This document shows positions 45,728-55,401 of a DNA stretch of 64,000 nt, one piece after another. How positions within the stretch are numbered: the first letter of the stretch is position 1; the number at the start of each line of letters is the position of its first letter. Origin of the DNA: Isochrysis galbana (lineage: Eukaryota > Haptophyta > Isochrysidales > Isochrysidaceae); contig CM030943.1 in the NCBI GenBank assembly GCA_018136815.1, positions 3,389,885-3,453,884 of the forward strand, read 5' to 3'. The notes under the pieces are model-generated. The model did not search any database, was not told where the DNA came from, and saw nothing but the letters and a program-made list of their open reading frames with translations. Made by a program: the position numbers and the translations under genes.

Positions 45728-46350
45728 CTCTCGACCGACCGCCCGAACCACGCCGATGGCGCCGCTGAGGCGCGCGGCGGCTCCTCTCTTTCTCCTTTCG
45801 ACTGCAACTCTCTCTCCTCTTTCTCCACCGCCGCCGCCCTCTGGGAGCGTCTTACTTATGGTTCTGGGCCCCAAAACACAACCGCCGGGCACTGCAACTC
45901 TCTCTCCTCTCTTCCACCCACTGGGAGCGTCTCTTCTTGTTGAAGGTTGTGACAAGCAGCCAGAGAACCACAAACCCAGCCGCCGGGTATGAGACACGGC
46001 GGGAACACGCGGCGGCGGCTGTGTGTTGTTTGGGCCTCTTTGCTCTTTGTTTTAGAGAAGAAGAGAGAGCCGGGTATGAGACACGGCGGGAACACGCGGC
46101 GGGCGGCGGCTGAGGTGGCTGTGTGTTCTTGTTGGGGCTCTCTCTTTATTGTAGAGAAGAAGAAATGGGGAGCGTTTGTTGCCGCGTTCGCACATCGGAC
46201 GGTGTGTTGTTTTTGTGTGTTTGTGCTTCTGTTTCTGTGTGTTTCTGTTTCTATTTGCGCTTGTGTTTCTGTTTGTGTTTCTGTTTGTGTTTGTGTTTCT
46301 GTTTATATTTGTGTTTGTGTTTATGTTTGTGTTTGTGGCGGGACGAGATT
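45728..46350. repeat. Tandem duplications and GT-rich tract
   Basis: An 87-bp unit beginning GCCGGGTATGAGACACGGCG is repeated at 45982 and 46069. A block with CTGCAACTCTCTCTCCTC and CTGGGAGCGTCT is repeated near 45800 and 45892. 46200-46335 is a run of TGTGTTTCTGTTT-type words. No gene. Confidence 0.8.
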
Positions 46351-46409
46351 GATGTGATGTGGATCTGGATGGAGCTCTCTCCCTATCTCTCTCTCCTCGA
46401 CGAGTCCAA

Positions 46410-46421
46410 GACAGAGAGGAG

Positions 46422-46470
<49 letters not shown>

Positions 46471-46496
46471 CCGTGATACTGTATGTGATGGGGAGA

Positions 46497-46546
<50 letters not shown>

Positions 46547-46640
46547 GAGAGGAGGAGAAAGGGGAGGGGGGGGGGAGAGAGGAGAGAGAGAGAGAGAGAG
46601 AGAGGAGAGGAGCGAGAGAAAGAGAGGAGAGGAGAGAGGG
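46410..46640. repeat. (GA)n microsatellite upstream of the FkbM-type gene
   Basis: Two (GA)n runs, 46425-46469 and 46500-46540, plus GGAGA-rich sequence to about 46660. Frames through it are artefacts. Confidence 0.95.
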
Positions 46641-46749
46641 GGGGGGAGGCGGTGGAGGGAGGACCCGCCGCACACACAGGAGAACCGCCCCGTCTAGCGG
46701 AAGAGAACACGGGAGAGGGAAGGGGGGAAGGGGGAGGGAGGGGGCGACG

Positions 46750-47976
46750 ATGCTGTTCGTCGTCCTGTTGCTCGGTGCCACGATGCGGCGGCAGCATCCT
46801 CGCGGGGGCACCGAGCCCTTGGTGTGCTTTGGCGAGGCGGGCTGCGCTCCACTCTCCACCGCCGTACACAATCTGAGCTCCGTCTCCTCGTGGACCGAGC
46901 TCGTTCCCTCTCGTTCGCACGGGATGCACTCGCGCCATTGGGTCTGTGGGCCTCCCGAGGAGTTCTGCTCTCTCCCAGCGGTACGCGAGGCGCTCCGGCC
47001 TTCTGAGAAGCACCCAGGGGAGAGGTTCGAGCTCTGGGCCGCCGTCGACCGCATCGAATACCTCACAGGCAACCTGGACTTCCAGTCGTCGCAAACCGAG
47101 TCTCGGCACTCTCAGCTGCTCGCCGCAAACCCGACCGAGGAGGTGGACGCCAGGCATCACAGCCGCGTGCGCAGGTATCGGCTGGGGTGGGTGCCCGCCC
47201 TCATCCCAGAGACCATCGCCTTCCCCCGCGGCTGGCGCTTGTGGCACGAGCGGAACGACAGCGGGAGGCCCTCCGCGCTGCCGTGCGGCCAGAGCCGTGG
47301 CGAGGATGCCGCCGTCATCCGCTCCTTCTTCTCCGACTTCGAGACGCGGGAGCCGCTGCGCGGGGGGCAGTTTCTGGAGATCGGCGGGTTCAACGGCTTC
47401 ATCGAGTCCACCACCCTCATCCTGGAAGGCTGCCTCGGATGGCGGGGCGCACTGATCGAGGCGTCACCCGGGTCCTTCTCCCAGTTGCGCAGAAACCGAC
47501 GCAGTTCCATGAACATCAACATGGCGGCGTGCGAGACCTCGTCCATCATGCGCTTCTCGAGCCACGGCGGGACTGCCGACAGGCTCCTACCCGTCAATGA
47601 CACCTCCCCGCCGGACGGGCACGCCGTGCTGGAAGTGCCCTGCGAACCTGTGGGCGATGTCCTCGAGTCGCTCGGCATGCGCCACCTTGATTTCGCCTCA
47701 GTCGATGTGGAGGGTGCCGAGCTTCCGGTGCTGCGCTCGTTGGTGCGCAGGGGCATCTCGATCGGCGTGGCCATGATCGAGGTGCGCGAGGACGGCAACC
47801 GCCGCCCCGAGATGGAGCTCCTCCTAGGCGCCGGAATGAGCTACGTCGGCCAATTGAATTCGCGCAACACCATAGCCAACGAGATCATCAACGACGCGTA
47901 CGTGAACTTCACGCACATGGAGCTGCGATTCCCCCGCGCGCAACTCAATCGAGCCCGGAGGACCCTGCCGCCTTGA
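46750..47976 (+). CDS. FkbM-family methyltransferase, secreted or membrane-anchored
   Basis: Single exon, 408 aa from the ATG at 46750, which follows a purine-rich repeat and begins a hydrophobic MLFVVLLLGATM. That suggests a short signal anchor and action in the secretory pathway. The SAM-binding motif I region is FLEIGGFNGFIES (from residue 208), followed by GCLGWRGALIEASPGSFSQL, the FkbM pattern in which an acidic residue in LIEASP binds the ribose. DFASVDVEGAELPVL (from 314) is the characteristic FkbM motif D-VEGxE. The N-terminal 190 residues (CFGEAGC..., HWVCGPPEEFC) are Cys-containing and of unknown role. FkbM enzymes methylate hydroxyls, including sugars; the substrate here cannot be told. 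It is the only intron-free conserved gene of this size here, apart from the proline-rich one at 60112. Confidence 0.85.
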   Translation: MLFVVLLLGATMRRQHPRGGTEPLVCFGEAGCAPLSTAVHNLSSVSSWTELVPSRSHGMHSRHWVCGPPEEFCSLPAVREALRPSEKHPGERFELWAAVDRIEYLTGNLDFQSSQTESRHSQLLAANPTEEVDARHHSRVRRYRLGWVPALIPETIAFPRGWRLWHERNDSGRPSALPCGQSRGEDAAVIRSFFSDFETREPLRGGQFLEIGGFNGFIESTTLILEGCLGWRGALIEASPGSFSQLRRNRRSSMNINMAACETSSIMRFSSHGGTADRLLPVNDTSPPDGHAVLEVPCEPVGDVLESLGMRHLDFASVDVEGAELPVLRSLVRRGISIGVAMIEVREDGNRRPEMELLLGAGMSYVGQLNSRNTIANEIINDAYVNFTHMELRFPRAQLNRARRTLPP

Positions 47977-48440
47977 TCTGTGGCAGTCCGTGACTCGCCA
48001 CTGCGCCCCCACGCCCATCCTTCGTCACATGCGCCACGGTGTAGGCCGCCCGAATGCCGCTTACCCCTTCCCGACACCGCAGGAGAGCGGGCCGAGCACA
48101 GTCGTGTTTGCGCACTAGGCGTGCGCCCGGCCCCCGCCACATGGTCTTGTGCCGTGTGTGTGCCCGCCCTTGATCTCGTTGAGCCCCAATCCCATCGAGT
48201 GTGTGAACACGGGCTAGGAGCATGAGTGTGTCTGAGCCGCCCGCGTCCTCGCTAGAATTGAGCCCACGCGCCTGCGCTCCCTGCTTACTCTAGAACAACG
48301 GGACCCCAATCGACTTTGGGGAAGCGATCATGCGAATTTTCATTTTATCCGATTTAGCCAAATTGACTCTTAACTATAAAATACTATGTGATACTGATAC
48401 TACTATGTAATGGTATTTAATGCATTAAACAATACTACTA
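47977..48440. other. Intergenic stretch with no recognised gene
   Basis: An AT-rich patch (48330-48440) follows the FkbM-type gene, with repeated TACTACTATG words. No coding signal. Confidence 0.5.
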
Positions 48441-48442
48441 TG

Positions 48443-48778
48443 TTATGACGAATTGGGATGGCCCATAGGGCCTGAGGGCAATGAGGAAGGAGGGAGACCG
48501 GCGGCAGGCGCGGCGGAGGAGACGACTTCGGAGACGCTGACGGGCCGAGGCCCGTCAGCAGAGGAAGGCGGATAGGCGGGCTTGAGCGAGGGCGAGGACG
48601 GCGGCGAGAGCGACATCGAGCGAGTGGCGAGAGGCGAGGGTGAGTGTGAGGAGGGCTGTGTTGGCAGGGGCTGGTGAGGCAAGGCGAGTTTGTAGGGTAC
48701 GAGTGTTACGAGAGCGAGAGCGACGAGAGCGAGAGCGACGGATGACGGCTGACGACAGGACGTCGGACAACGATGCAA
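48443..48778 (-). pseudogene. Gag-like leader and N-terminus, copy 3 of 3
   Basis: Encodes MSLSPPSSPSLKPAYPPSSA then SEVVSSAAPAAGLPPSSLPS and GPMGHPNSS, the closest relative of the copy at 43053-43434, including the non-coding-like leader of CGCTCTCG repeats. It ends abruptly at about 48443. As with the other copies, no downstream gag core or pol is present. Confidence 0.5.
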
Positions 48779-49689
48779 AAAACCACAGGATGCACCGACT
48801 CACGAACGCACCAGAATCATTCACCCAAACCAAGCAAAACGTGAAATAACCGAGACCCCACATCACCGGTAACTCAAACACGTCGCGAGAGACGGAGAGA
48901 GAGAGAGAGCGAGAGAGAGAGATTCCGCAGCGACAATCGGAGCGTGTCTTCGCTTTGGATTTTCCCACCAAGGCGGAAAGTCGAAGAGGAACGTTATGTC
49001 GCGCAACCACGGCGATCACTTTGGATACAGATCGCAGCGAGATATCCTTGCAATCGATGAAATCTTATTGTTGAGCGTGGACCTTCTAGACGTTTCCCTT
49101 GAGCAACCCTGAGTAGCAACCAAGGGAGGAGAAAACCAAAAACCAACGGGACCAAGGGCTTTCACGCAACTTGCATCAAGGAGAAGGATAACCAAAATCC
49201 AAAGCAGCGAATCTAAATCAATCTCCAAGGGGAGATGGCAAACCAAGGACCAAGGAGAAAGATTCCCTCACCCAAGCAGCGAACCTAAATCGATCTCCAA
49301 GGGGAGATGGCAAACCAAACCTGATTGCCCCCAGAAGCAGATAAAGAAACGCGGGGAGATAGCGAATTAAACCTTTCGCGAGGCGCCTGGGAGGAAGAAA
49401 GGTGGGGAAACTCCCGGTCATGGAACATTTGATGACATCGAGAGAAAGTAAGAGAAGAGGCGGAATACCAATCGACGAGACCTTGAGGCTTAAAATAACC
49501 CACAGGTTATAAGTAAAAAGCCTGCCATCGTATGGAATACGACAGTGGTGTGGCCTCGCCAGACGCGCGTATGTGCGCTCTGGCGAGATTTTGAGCCCAT
49601 TCTTCCGCAGCGTGTCGAATCAAGCGCGCGCTTGATCGTGGCAAGTCTCAGCGGGGCTAGGGGCATGGAGTGAAGAGAAGTCTTGAGAG
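48779..49689. other. Stretch with a partial R3 repeat copy, no gene
   Basis: 49316-49415 matches part of R3 copy 2 in direct orientation: CCTGATTGCCCCCAGAAGCAG, in two overlapping parts, and GAGGCGCC followed by GGAGGAAGAAAGGTGGGGAA. A 50-bp phrase with CGATCTCCAAGGGGAGATGG is repeated at 49218 and 49292. (GA)n at 48893-48915. No gene seen. Confidence 0.6.
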
Positions 49690-49983
49690 AGGGGGGAAAA
49701 GGGCGCGCTACATCGCGACGAGGGCCCACGAGACACCACCCCACATCACTCATCACTCACTCACCAACAAGAAAACTCCGAAACTAGAAACTAACGCATA
49801 CATCGCACAAACAAACCAATGAAACAAGTAAGGACAAACGAACAAATGCGGCGTGCAATGCGGCGGAGCTTCGAGGCAACTCATTGGCAAAAACAAAACT
49901 CACTCAATTTTCTCACACACTACACATTGATAGAAGCACCGCATCCGCCTAGAGTATATAAAATACTCTGGATGCGACACCCC
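49690..49983 (+). repeat. LTR-like dispersed repeat R5, copy 2, with TATA-like palindrome
   Basis: Counterpart of 33561-33840. Near its right end GAGTATATAAAATACTC (49951-49967) is an imperfect palindrome enclosing TATATAAAA, followed by TGGATGCGACA. Read on the - strand, this terminus begins TGTCGCATCC, resembling the TGTCGCATTC start of R3. It may be an LTR-type terminus with its promoter. Confidence 0.45.
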
Positions 49984-50593
49984 CCGACTTAAGTCGAGCG
50001 TCCACGCGAGTCATGGGGTGATCAGGCCCAAAACAAGCATGAACGAACAAACAAAAGCCGAAACAATGAAACAAACACGACTGGCGACTGAAAGTGAATG
50101 AAAGTGTGTGACCCCTTGTCTCAGCCCCCAAAGAGCGTGCACTCTCAGTGGGTTCAACCAAACGCGATCGCGTAGGTTTGAAGAAAAGTCTCAATCGGGG
50201 TACTTAAAAGGCCCTGTTTGACCGCCCTACGCCCTATGTTTGATTCGTTTGATATTTAAAAAAAAACTTCTTAATATTCTCGCCGCGCGCGCGACTACGC
50301 ACCCTTATTGTGCTGCCACGCCCGCTACTCTCTTCTCCCCTCCACCTGCCTTGCGGCTCGTCCCTCGTGCACTACCTAGGGGCTGGGTGTTTGGGGTTTC
50401 CTGTAGCAGGCGGTGTGCTCCGATCCCCGATAGGTTTTCCACTCCTTCCTCCTGCGCCATCGGGCTATCGGTTTCCATGTTTTCTTGTTGAGTCCGTGAG
50501 TCCGTGAGGTGGGCGGTTAAATCGCGGGGAGTTTTGAGGGCGGGGGGCAGGTAGGCGGGTGAGACGTGGGACACGGCTTTGTGTTGTGCGCGG
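49984..50593. other. LINE 3' flank and unassigned sequence
   Basis: Contains the 18-mer CCCTGTTTGACCGCCCTA at 50212-50229 and an A9 run near 50262. The stretch from about 50262 to 50593 would be the 3' untranslated region of the - strand LINE that ends its ORF at 50594. It does not match R4. Confidence 0.5.
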
Positions 50594-53500
50594 TTAGGCG
50601 AGTCTATCCATTATGCGGAGCGCTTGCGCTACCGCGGACAGGTTCATGCCCAGCGTTAGCGTGCCTTTGTCGTTGATCGTAAAGACGGGGGCGCATAGTT
50701 CTCGCGGGGTCTTGAGCTTGGGTTTTCTTCCCTGGGAGGCTTTACTGGTGCGTGCGGCCGAGGGTCTCTCCGGGGGTACGAGGCCTCTGGCGAGTACTGT
50801 GAATCTACTCAGGGTCTTTTCGATGACCGGCACGTGGTGGAAGGTATAGTTGTCAAATTCTGCTTTGTAGAAGTCACCTATTATGTACCTCCATGCTATG
50901 AGGTAGAGAGCTTTGAGGCTGTCGGATGTCGGGGCGTTCGGGTATACGAACAGTCTATCCTTGAGTTTCTGGACCGTCGATCTGTTTCTATCAGGCGTGT
51001 AGCCTGTCACAGCTTCTACGGTCAGGAAAATTTGTTGTGTGGAAGGGCATCTGGCCAGGTGTGTCGAACTTTCGCGGTGTTTACCGCAAAGTCTGCATCT
51101 CGTGGTGGTCGCCGTGGCGAACCGGTTTCGTGTGCCTAGCCTTCTGTGGTTGATGTGCTTGAAGTGGGGGTGCTTATCCGTGTGTTTTAACATGGGGTGT
51201 GTGTAGAGTTTTGCCACGTGCATCCACTCGTCTTGGGTCAGTGCTAGCTTCCGAGCCCACGCTTCTCGGGCTGGTTGGGGTTGGGCGCTGGGGCCGCCCT
51301 TGAGGTATTCTCTCGTTATGTCGGACACGGTGATTTGGTCTAGTTGCTTTTTATCGTTGAGTGTGTATTCGTCCGCTAGCGGGTATTCTAAGTGTTTCGG
51401 GCCTTTTAGCCCGCTTTCCCATTTGGCCGGTGCGTGGTATAATAGTGTCTCTTCGCCCGGTTTCGCTACTTCGGTGGTGTTCGCGGTTTCGCCTAAATAG
51501 TTGATGTTTGTGTATGTCCATATATTGTTCATTTTAGTGATGTATTTGTCGTCTTCCGACGCCTTGACTTCCTTCGCCTCATTTTCCGGCGGAGTCACAC
51601 CGTTCGTTTGTACCGTTTGCGTCCTAGAGGCGGCTGGGTTCGGTGGCGGGTCTACCTGTGCTTTATCTAGGAGTAGGAGTCTCGAGGCGTGGCGAACCAC
51701 GCTTTCCCACGAGTTCAAGAATTCCTTTTTATCTATTTTTGCCCCCGCGTGGAGGAAAGTCTCAGGGAGGTGTTCTACGTACCGCGCGCATTCTTCTTGA
51801 GTGTAGGGTTCGGTAAATTTGGCGTCTTTATAGACGTTGTGCACGACATGTGTGTGCAGAGATTCCCATAGGCTGACCCACGCGGTTCGGGTGATCGGCG
51901 GGGGGTCGTGGCAGTTGTGCCATAGCGGCTGAGAGAGCGCTCCTTCCGTAGAGAGGAGCGAGCGGTTTATCCTCAGTGCCCTGAAGTTTGTTAGGGCCTC
52001 TTTCCAGAATGTCGGCAACGCCGGGTTTCCTCTGAGGCTCCGCATGAGCGTCCTCGGGGGAATTGTAGAGAGGACGGCCCCTCGGCCCAGTCCGGTCCGG
52101 CAGAACCACGCGTCTAGGGCGCGCTTCCATATGGCTCTCCTCGCATTGAGATAGTTTAATATCCATTTCGCTTGGAGGGCCCTTACGTGCGCCGTCCAGT
52201 GGAGGAGTCCGGTCCCCATCGTGCGCGTCGCGTCTTCTTTTTCGTGTACGGGGTAGTGCGGGTGTTTCACCCATTTAGTGATGTTGCCGGTGTGGGGGCT
52301 TTCCCATAGGACTTTGTCGGCCGCCCTCTGAATTCTCTTGTGGAACCATTTGGGAGCCGCCAAGGTTTGCACCCAGTATCGCGGCGTGCCGTAGATCATG
52401 AAGTTTACTCTGTTAGTTCTGCCGAAGATGGTCATATGGCGCGCTACCGATGTCAGTCGTGCCGCCTTAGCGTCTATTTTGTCCGCGAGTTGTTTCCAAA
52501 AGGGCTTTAGGGCCTCCGGGGTTCCTAGTGGAACGCCTAGTATTGTCAGGTATTGGTCGTTGGCTATCCAGTTATATTTTCGCATATCCCACGGCGGTTT
52601 TTGGCGCATCTGCGAGCCCATTCGTATGCCTTGGAATTTGGTCTCGTTCGTCTTGCCCCCCGTGGCTCTCTCGTGCGCTCGTACCCATGTTAGTGCGCGT
52701 TTGAGGCTCTTGTAGTCTCTTGCGATGAGTGCCGTGTCGTCCGCGAACTGGCTTATCTTTAGGTCGTAGCCATTGAGGTCTATTCCCTGTATGTCGGGGT
52801 CCCCGTTTATTGCCCGGGTGAGCGCCTCCGTTGTGAGGAGAAAAGTGAGCGGTGAGAGTGGGCAACCCTGGGGCATTCCGCTTCCTATCGTGAAGGTGAA
52901 GGGGTAGCTCCGGCCGCCGTTGATTTTGATCGTGCGGATCGGTCTCGCTTCCTCGCTTGTGAGCGCTCTGGCTAGTCGTTGAAAGTCCGGTCCGAAGTTG
53001 AGCAGGCGGAGCGCTAGGTGATAGAATTCCCAGCTGACTCTATCGAAGGCTTTCTCCCAATCGAGCGCTAGGAGGAGGCCCGGCTCTCCCGTTTCGTCGA
53101 GGTATGCCCTCGTTAGTTGCAGGAGGTGGGTAGCTTCGCTTATCAGTCTCCTAGGCACGAATCCTAGTTGATTGTCAGAGATAATGTTACCTATTACTTT
53201 GCTAAGTCGGTTTGTTAGTATTTTCGCTAGGATTTTGTAATCACTTTGTAATAATGTTATAGGCCTGTAGTTTCTGGGGTCACGCGCATCGCCCTTTTTG
53301 TAGAGGAGTATGATATCCCCTTCCCTCATGGTGTACGGGATAAGGCCCGTATCGAACGTTTGGTTGTACAGGTCTGTCAGGATTGGCGCTACTAGCTCCT
53401 CGTGCGCCTTATAGACTTCTGCCGGTATCCCATCTGGTCCCGCGCTCTTTCCGGGGCCTATGCTCCGGATGGCTAGAAGGGTCTCTTCCACTGTGATCCG

Positions 53501-53638
53501 CCCTTCCAGTCGGCGTCTGTCGAGTATGGTGAGGGGACGGTCGGATAGTGTGACTTCGAGCTCGGGTTCTCGCTGCGACTCTTTGGGGGAGTACAGCCAG
53601 GAGTAGTATCTTCTGAATTCTCTACGGATGGGGAGGAC
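50594..53638 (-). CDS. LINE ORF2 protein: reverse transcriptase and C-terminal zinc finger (5'-truncated)
   Basis: An uninterrupted frame of about 1,014 codons from 53638 to the stop at 50594. In order: a pre-RT linker RREFRRYYSWLYSPKE, GPGKSAGPDGIPAEVYK, YRPITLLQSDYKILAKIL (finger), LLLALDWEKAFDRVSW (palm, first catalytic Asp), GMPQGCPLSPLTFLLTTEAL, KISQFADDTALIARD (catalytic FADD), thumb, and a C-terminal finger CRLCGKHRESSTHLARC (C-x2-C-x8-H-x3-C). The apurinic-like endonuclease domain expected at the N-terminus is absent; at 53638 the frame meets repeat R6. The order and wording resemble L1/Tx1-type LINEs, an inference. With no stop or frameshift in 3 kb the copy is young, but it cannot be autonomous as it stands. 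Some software starts it at the GTG (53491); that is only an internal codon. Confidence 0.93.
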   Translation of the reverse strand, partial: VLPIRREFRRYYSWLYSPKESQREPELEVTLSDRPLTILDRRRLEGRITVEETLLAIRSIGPGKSAGPDGIPAEVYKAHEELVAPILTDLYNQTFDTGLIPYTMREGDIILLYKKGDARDPRNYRPITLLQSDYKILAKILTNRLSKVIGNIISDNQLGFVPRRLISEATHLLQLTRAYLDETGEPGLLLALDWEKAFDRVSWEFYHLALRLLNFGPDFQRLARALTSEEARPIRTIKINGGRSYPFTFTIGSGMPQGCPLSPLTFLLTTEALTRAINGDPDIQGIDLNGYDLKISQFADDTALIARDYKSLKRALTWVRAHERATGGKTNETKFQGIRMGSQMRQKPPWDMRKYNWIANDQYLTILGVPLGTPEALKPFWKQLADKIDAKAARLTSVARHMTIFGRTNRVNFMIYGTPRYWVQTLAAPKWFHKRIQRAADKVLWESPHTGNITKWVKHPHYPVHEKEDATRTMGTGLLHWTAHVRALQAKWILNYLNARRAIWKRALDAWFCRTGLGRGAVLSTIPPRTLMRSLRGNPALPTFWKEALTNFRALRINRSLLSTEGALSQPLWHNCHDPPPITRTAWVSLWESLHTHVVHNVYKDAKFTEPYTQEECARYVEHLPETFLHAGAKIDKKEFLNSWESVVRHASRLLLLDKAQVDPPPNPAASRTQTVQTNGVTPPENEAKEVKASEDDKYITKMNNIWTYTNINYLGETANTTEVAKPGEETLLYHAPAKWESGLKGPKHLEYPLADEYTLNDKKQLDQITVSDITREYLKGGPSAQPQPAREAWARKLALTQDEWMHVAKLYTHPMLKHTDKHPHFKHINHRRLGTRNRFATATTTRCRLCGKHRESSTHLARCPSTQQIFLTVEAVTGYTPDRNRSTVQKLKDRLFVYPNAPTSDSLKALYLIAWRYIIGDFYKAEFDNYTFHHVPVIEKTLSRFTVLARGLVPPERPSAARTSKASQGRKPKLKTPRELCAPVFTINDKGTLTLGMNLSAVAQALRIMDRLA

Positions 53639-53785
53639 AAATATCGAGGGGAGGGGGCAGTGCCCCCACCCCCCGGTATCACTCGGACACCTGGCCCGTC
53701 AGGCATGGCGGGATTCCGGGACTGAGACGTTATGTCCAATTAGCTAGTGGGGTTGGCTAGGATATAACATTGATTATTATTATTA
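53638..53785 (-). repeat. Dispersed repeat R6, copy 2, fused to the LINE
   Basis: Inverted counterpart of 36346-36500. The repeat ends at GTCCTCCCC and LINE ORF2 sequence follows directly. Confidence 0.88.
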
Positions 53786-54235
53786 TTTTATAATCGCTTT
53801 GTAGCAGTGTGATGGGCCTGGAGTAGGGGAGTGGTAGTAGTAGTCCTTTCCTAGTAGTAGTAGAGAGATGGAAGGAGGAGGGTTTCATAGTAGTAGTCCT
53901 TGTTTGTAGTTTGTAGTTTGTAGTAGCCTTTCTTTAGTTTAGTCGTAGTACGAGTCGTAGTCCCATCGTAGTGGTAGTAGTCCTATTTTGTGGTGGTACT
54001 TAGAGAGAGAGGGAAGGCGGGCGAGGAGTATAGTGTAGCAGAAGTCCTTCTCTAGTAGTAGCAGAGAGGGAGAAGGAGGAGGGGTTGAGTAGTAGTAGCC
54101 CACTTCCTCGGTAGTAGCCCCCTTTTTTAGTAGTAGCCCCCTTTTGAGTAGTAGCCCCTTTTTTAGTAGTAGCCCCTTTTTGAGTGGTAGCCCCATTTTT
54201 TAGTAGTAGCCCCTTTTTTTGTAGTAGTACTGGGA
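53786..54235. repeat. TAGTAG-rich minisatellite region
   Basis: TAGTAG triplet words are frequent from 53800, and 54085-54235 is a tandem array of about 18 bp, TTTTTTAGTAGTAGCCCC with variants, about seven copies. On the - strand this reads as repeated LLLKKG, an artefact. No gene. Confidence 0.85.
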
Positions 54236-55400
54236 GAGAGAGAGAGAAGGGGGGCGAGGGGCCGCGGGGATTGCGGGGGAAGAGGAGAGAGAGAGGGAGA
54301 GGAGAGAGGGGGGGAGAGAGAAAGAGGGGGGGAAGTATGAGAAGAGAAGAGCGAGAAGAGAGGGTTATTGCCGGGCGGGGCGGCGGGGGAAGGGCGGTCC
54401 CTCTGCTCTCTCCCTCTCCGTGGCTAGCCCCCTTTTTACTTCAATGTAAACGCTGTTACTCGAGTCTTTCGTGCTGTGGGACGAGAGAGAGAGAGAGAGA
54501 GGGAGAGAGGGAGAGGGAGAGGAGAAAAGGAGCGAAGGCGAGAGGCGGCGAGGGAAGCCCTCCGCTCATTTATTCACTAAATTGAGGTTTTATTGTCTGA
54601 AATAGGGGTGCGCCCCCCCACTGGGTGCGCGCGGCGTCAATGAGCTCCCTCTCTCTCTTTTCCTCCTTCTTCTCTCACTCTCTCTCTCTTTCTCTTCTCT
54701 CCCTCTACCCTCTCTTTCTCTCTTCTCCCCCCCTCTCTCTCTTTCTCTCTTCGCTCTCTTCTCTCTTCTCTCTTCTCTCTTCTCTCTTCTCTCTTCTCTC
54801 TCACGACCCCCCGCCTCTTCTTCTTCTCTCCTCACCTCTTCTTCCCTCTCTCTCTCTCCCCTCTCTCCGCGTGTTACAAAGAGTAACAGGGGTTGGGTAT
54901 TCTGCTACCGCGCCTCCACCTCGCGGCCTCTCGGCTCGGACTCTCCACACTCTCTCCTGCTACCCCTCGGAATTTATTCTCTCTTCAAGGGAATTTATTT
55001 TATTATACAGGGGTCTCCCACGAGGCCCCTCCCCGCTCCACGCCTGTTCTCTCCTCTCTCTCTCCCACTCTCTACTCCCCGCGCGCCTCCCGCTCCCATT
55101 CTCTTGTACACTCCCCCTCTCTCTTCTCTCTTCTTCTCCCCCTCTTCTCCCTCCACTCCCTCTCTTCTTTCTCTTCTCTCTCTCTCTCTCTCCCCTTGCG
55201 CCTTCTTCTCTCTTCTCTCCTCTCTCTCCTCTCTCCTCTCTCTTCTCTATTCTCTCTTCTCTCTTCTCCATTCTCTCTTCTCTCTTCTCTCTCTTCTCTC
55301 TCCTCTCTCTCCTCTCTCTCCCTCTCTCCTCCCTCCTCCCCCCGCCCCCCCTCCCCTGCCTCCCTCCTCCTCCCCCTCCGCTCCCGGCCCCGACCAAGCC
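54236..55400. repeat. GA-rich then CT-rich low-complexity tract upstream of the FERM gene
   Basis: 54236-54560 is GA-rich, 54650-54870 and 55040-55330 are CT-rich (TCTCTTCTCTC words). As with MCM6, a pyrimidine tract on the sense strand runs almost to the start codon at 55402. No gene within. Confidence 0.9.
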
Positions 55401-55401
55401 G

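Noticed and set aside
51828-52274. Separate proteins inside the LINE region on either strand
   Set aside because: Alternative-frame shadows of the continuous ORF2.
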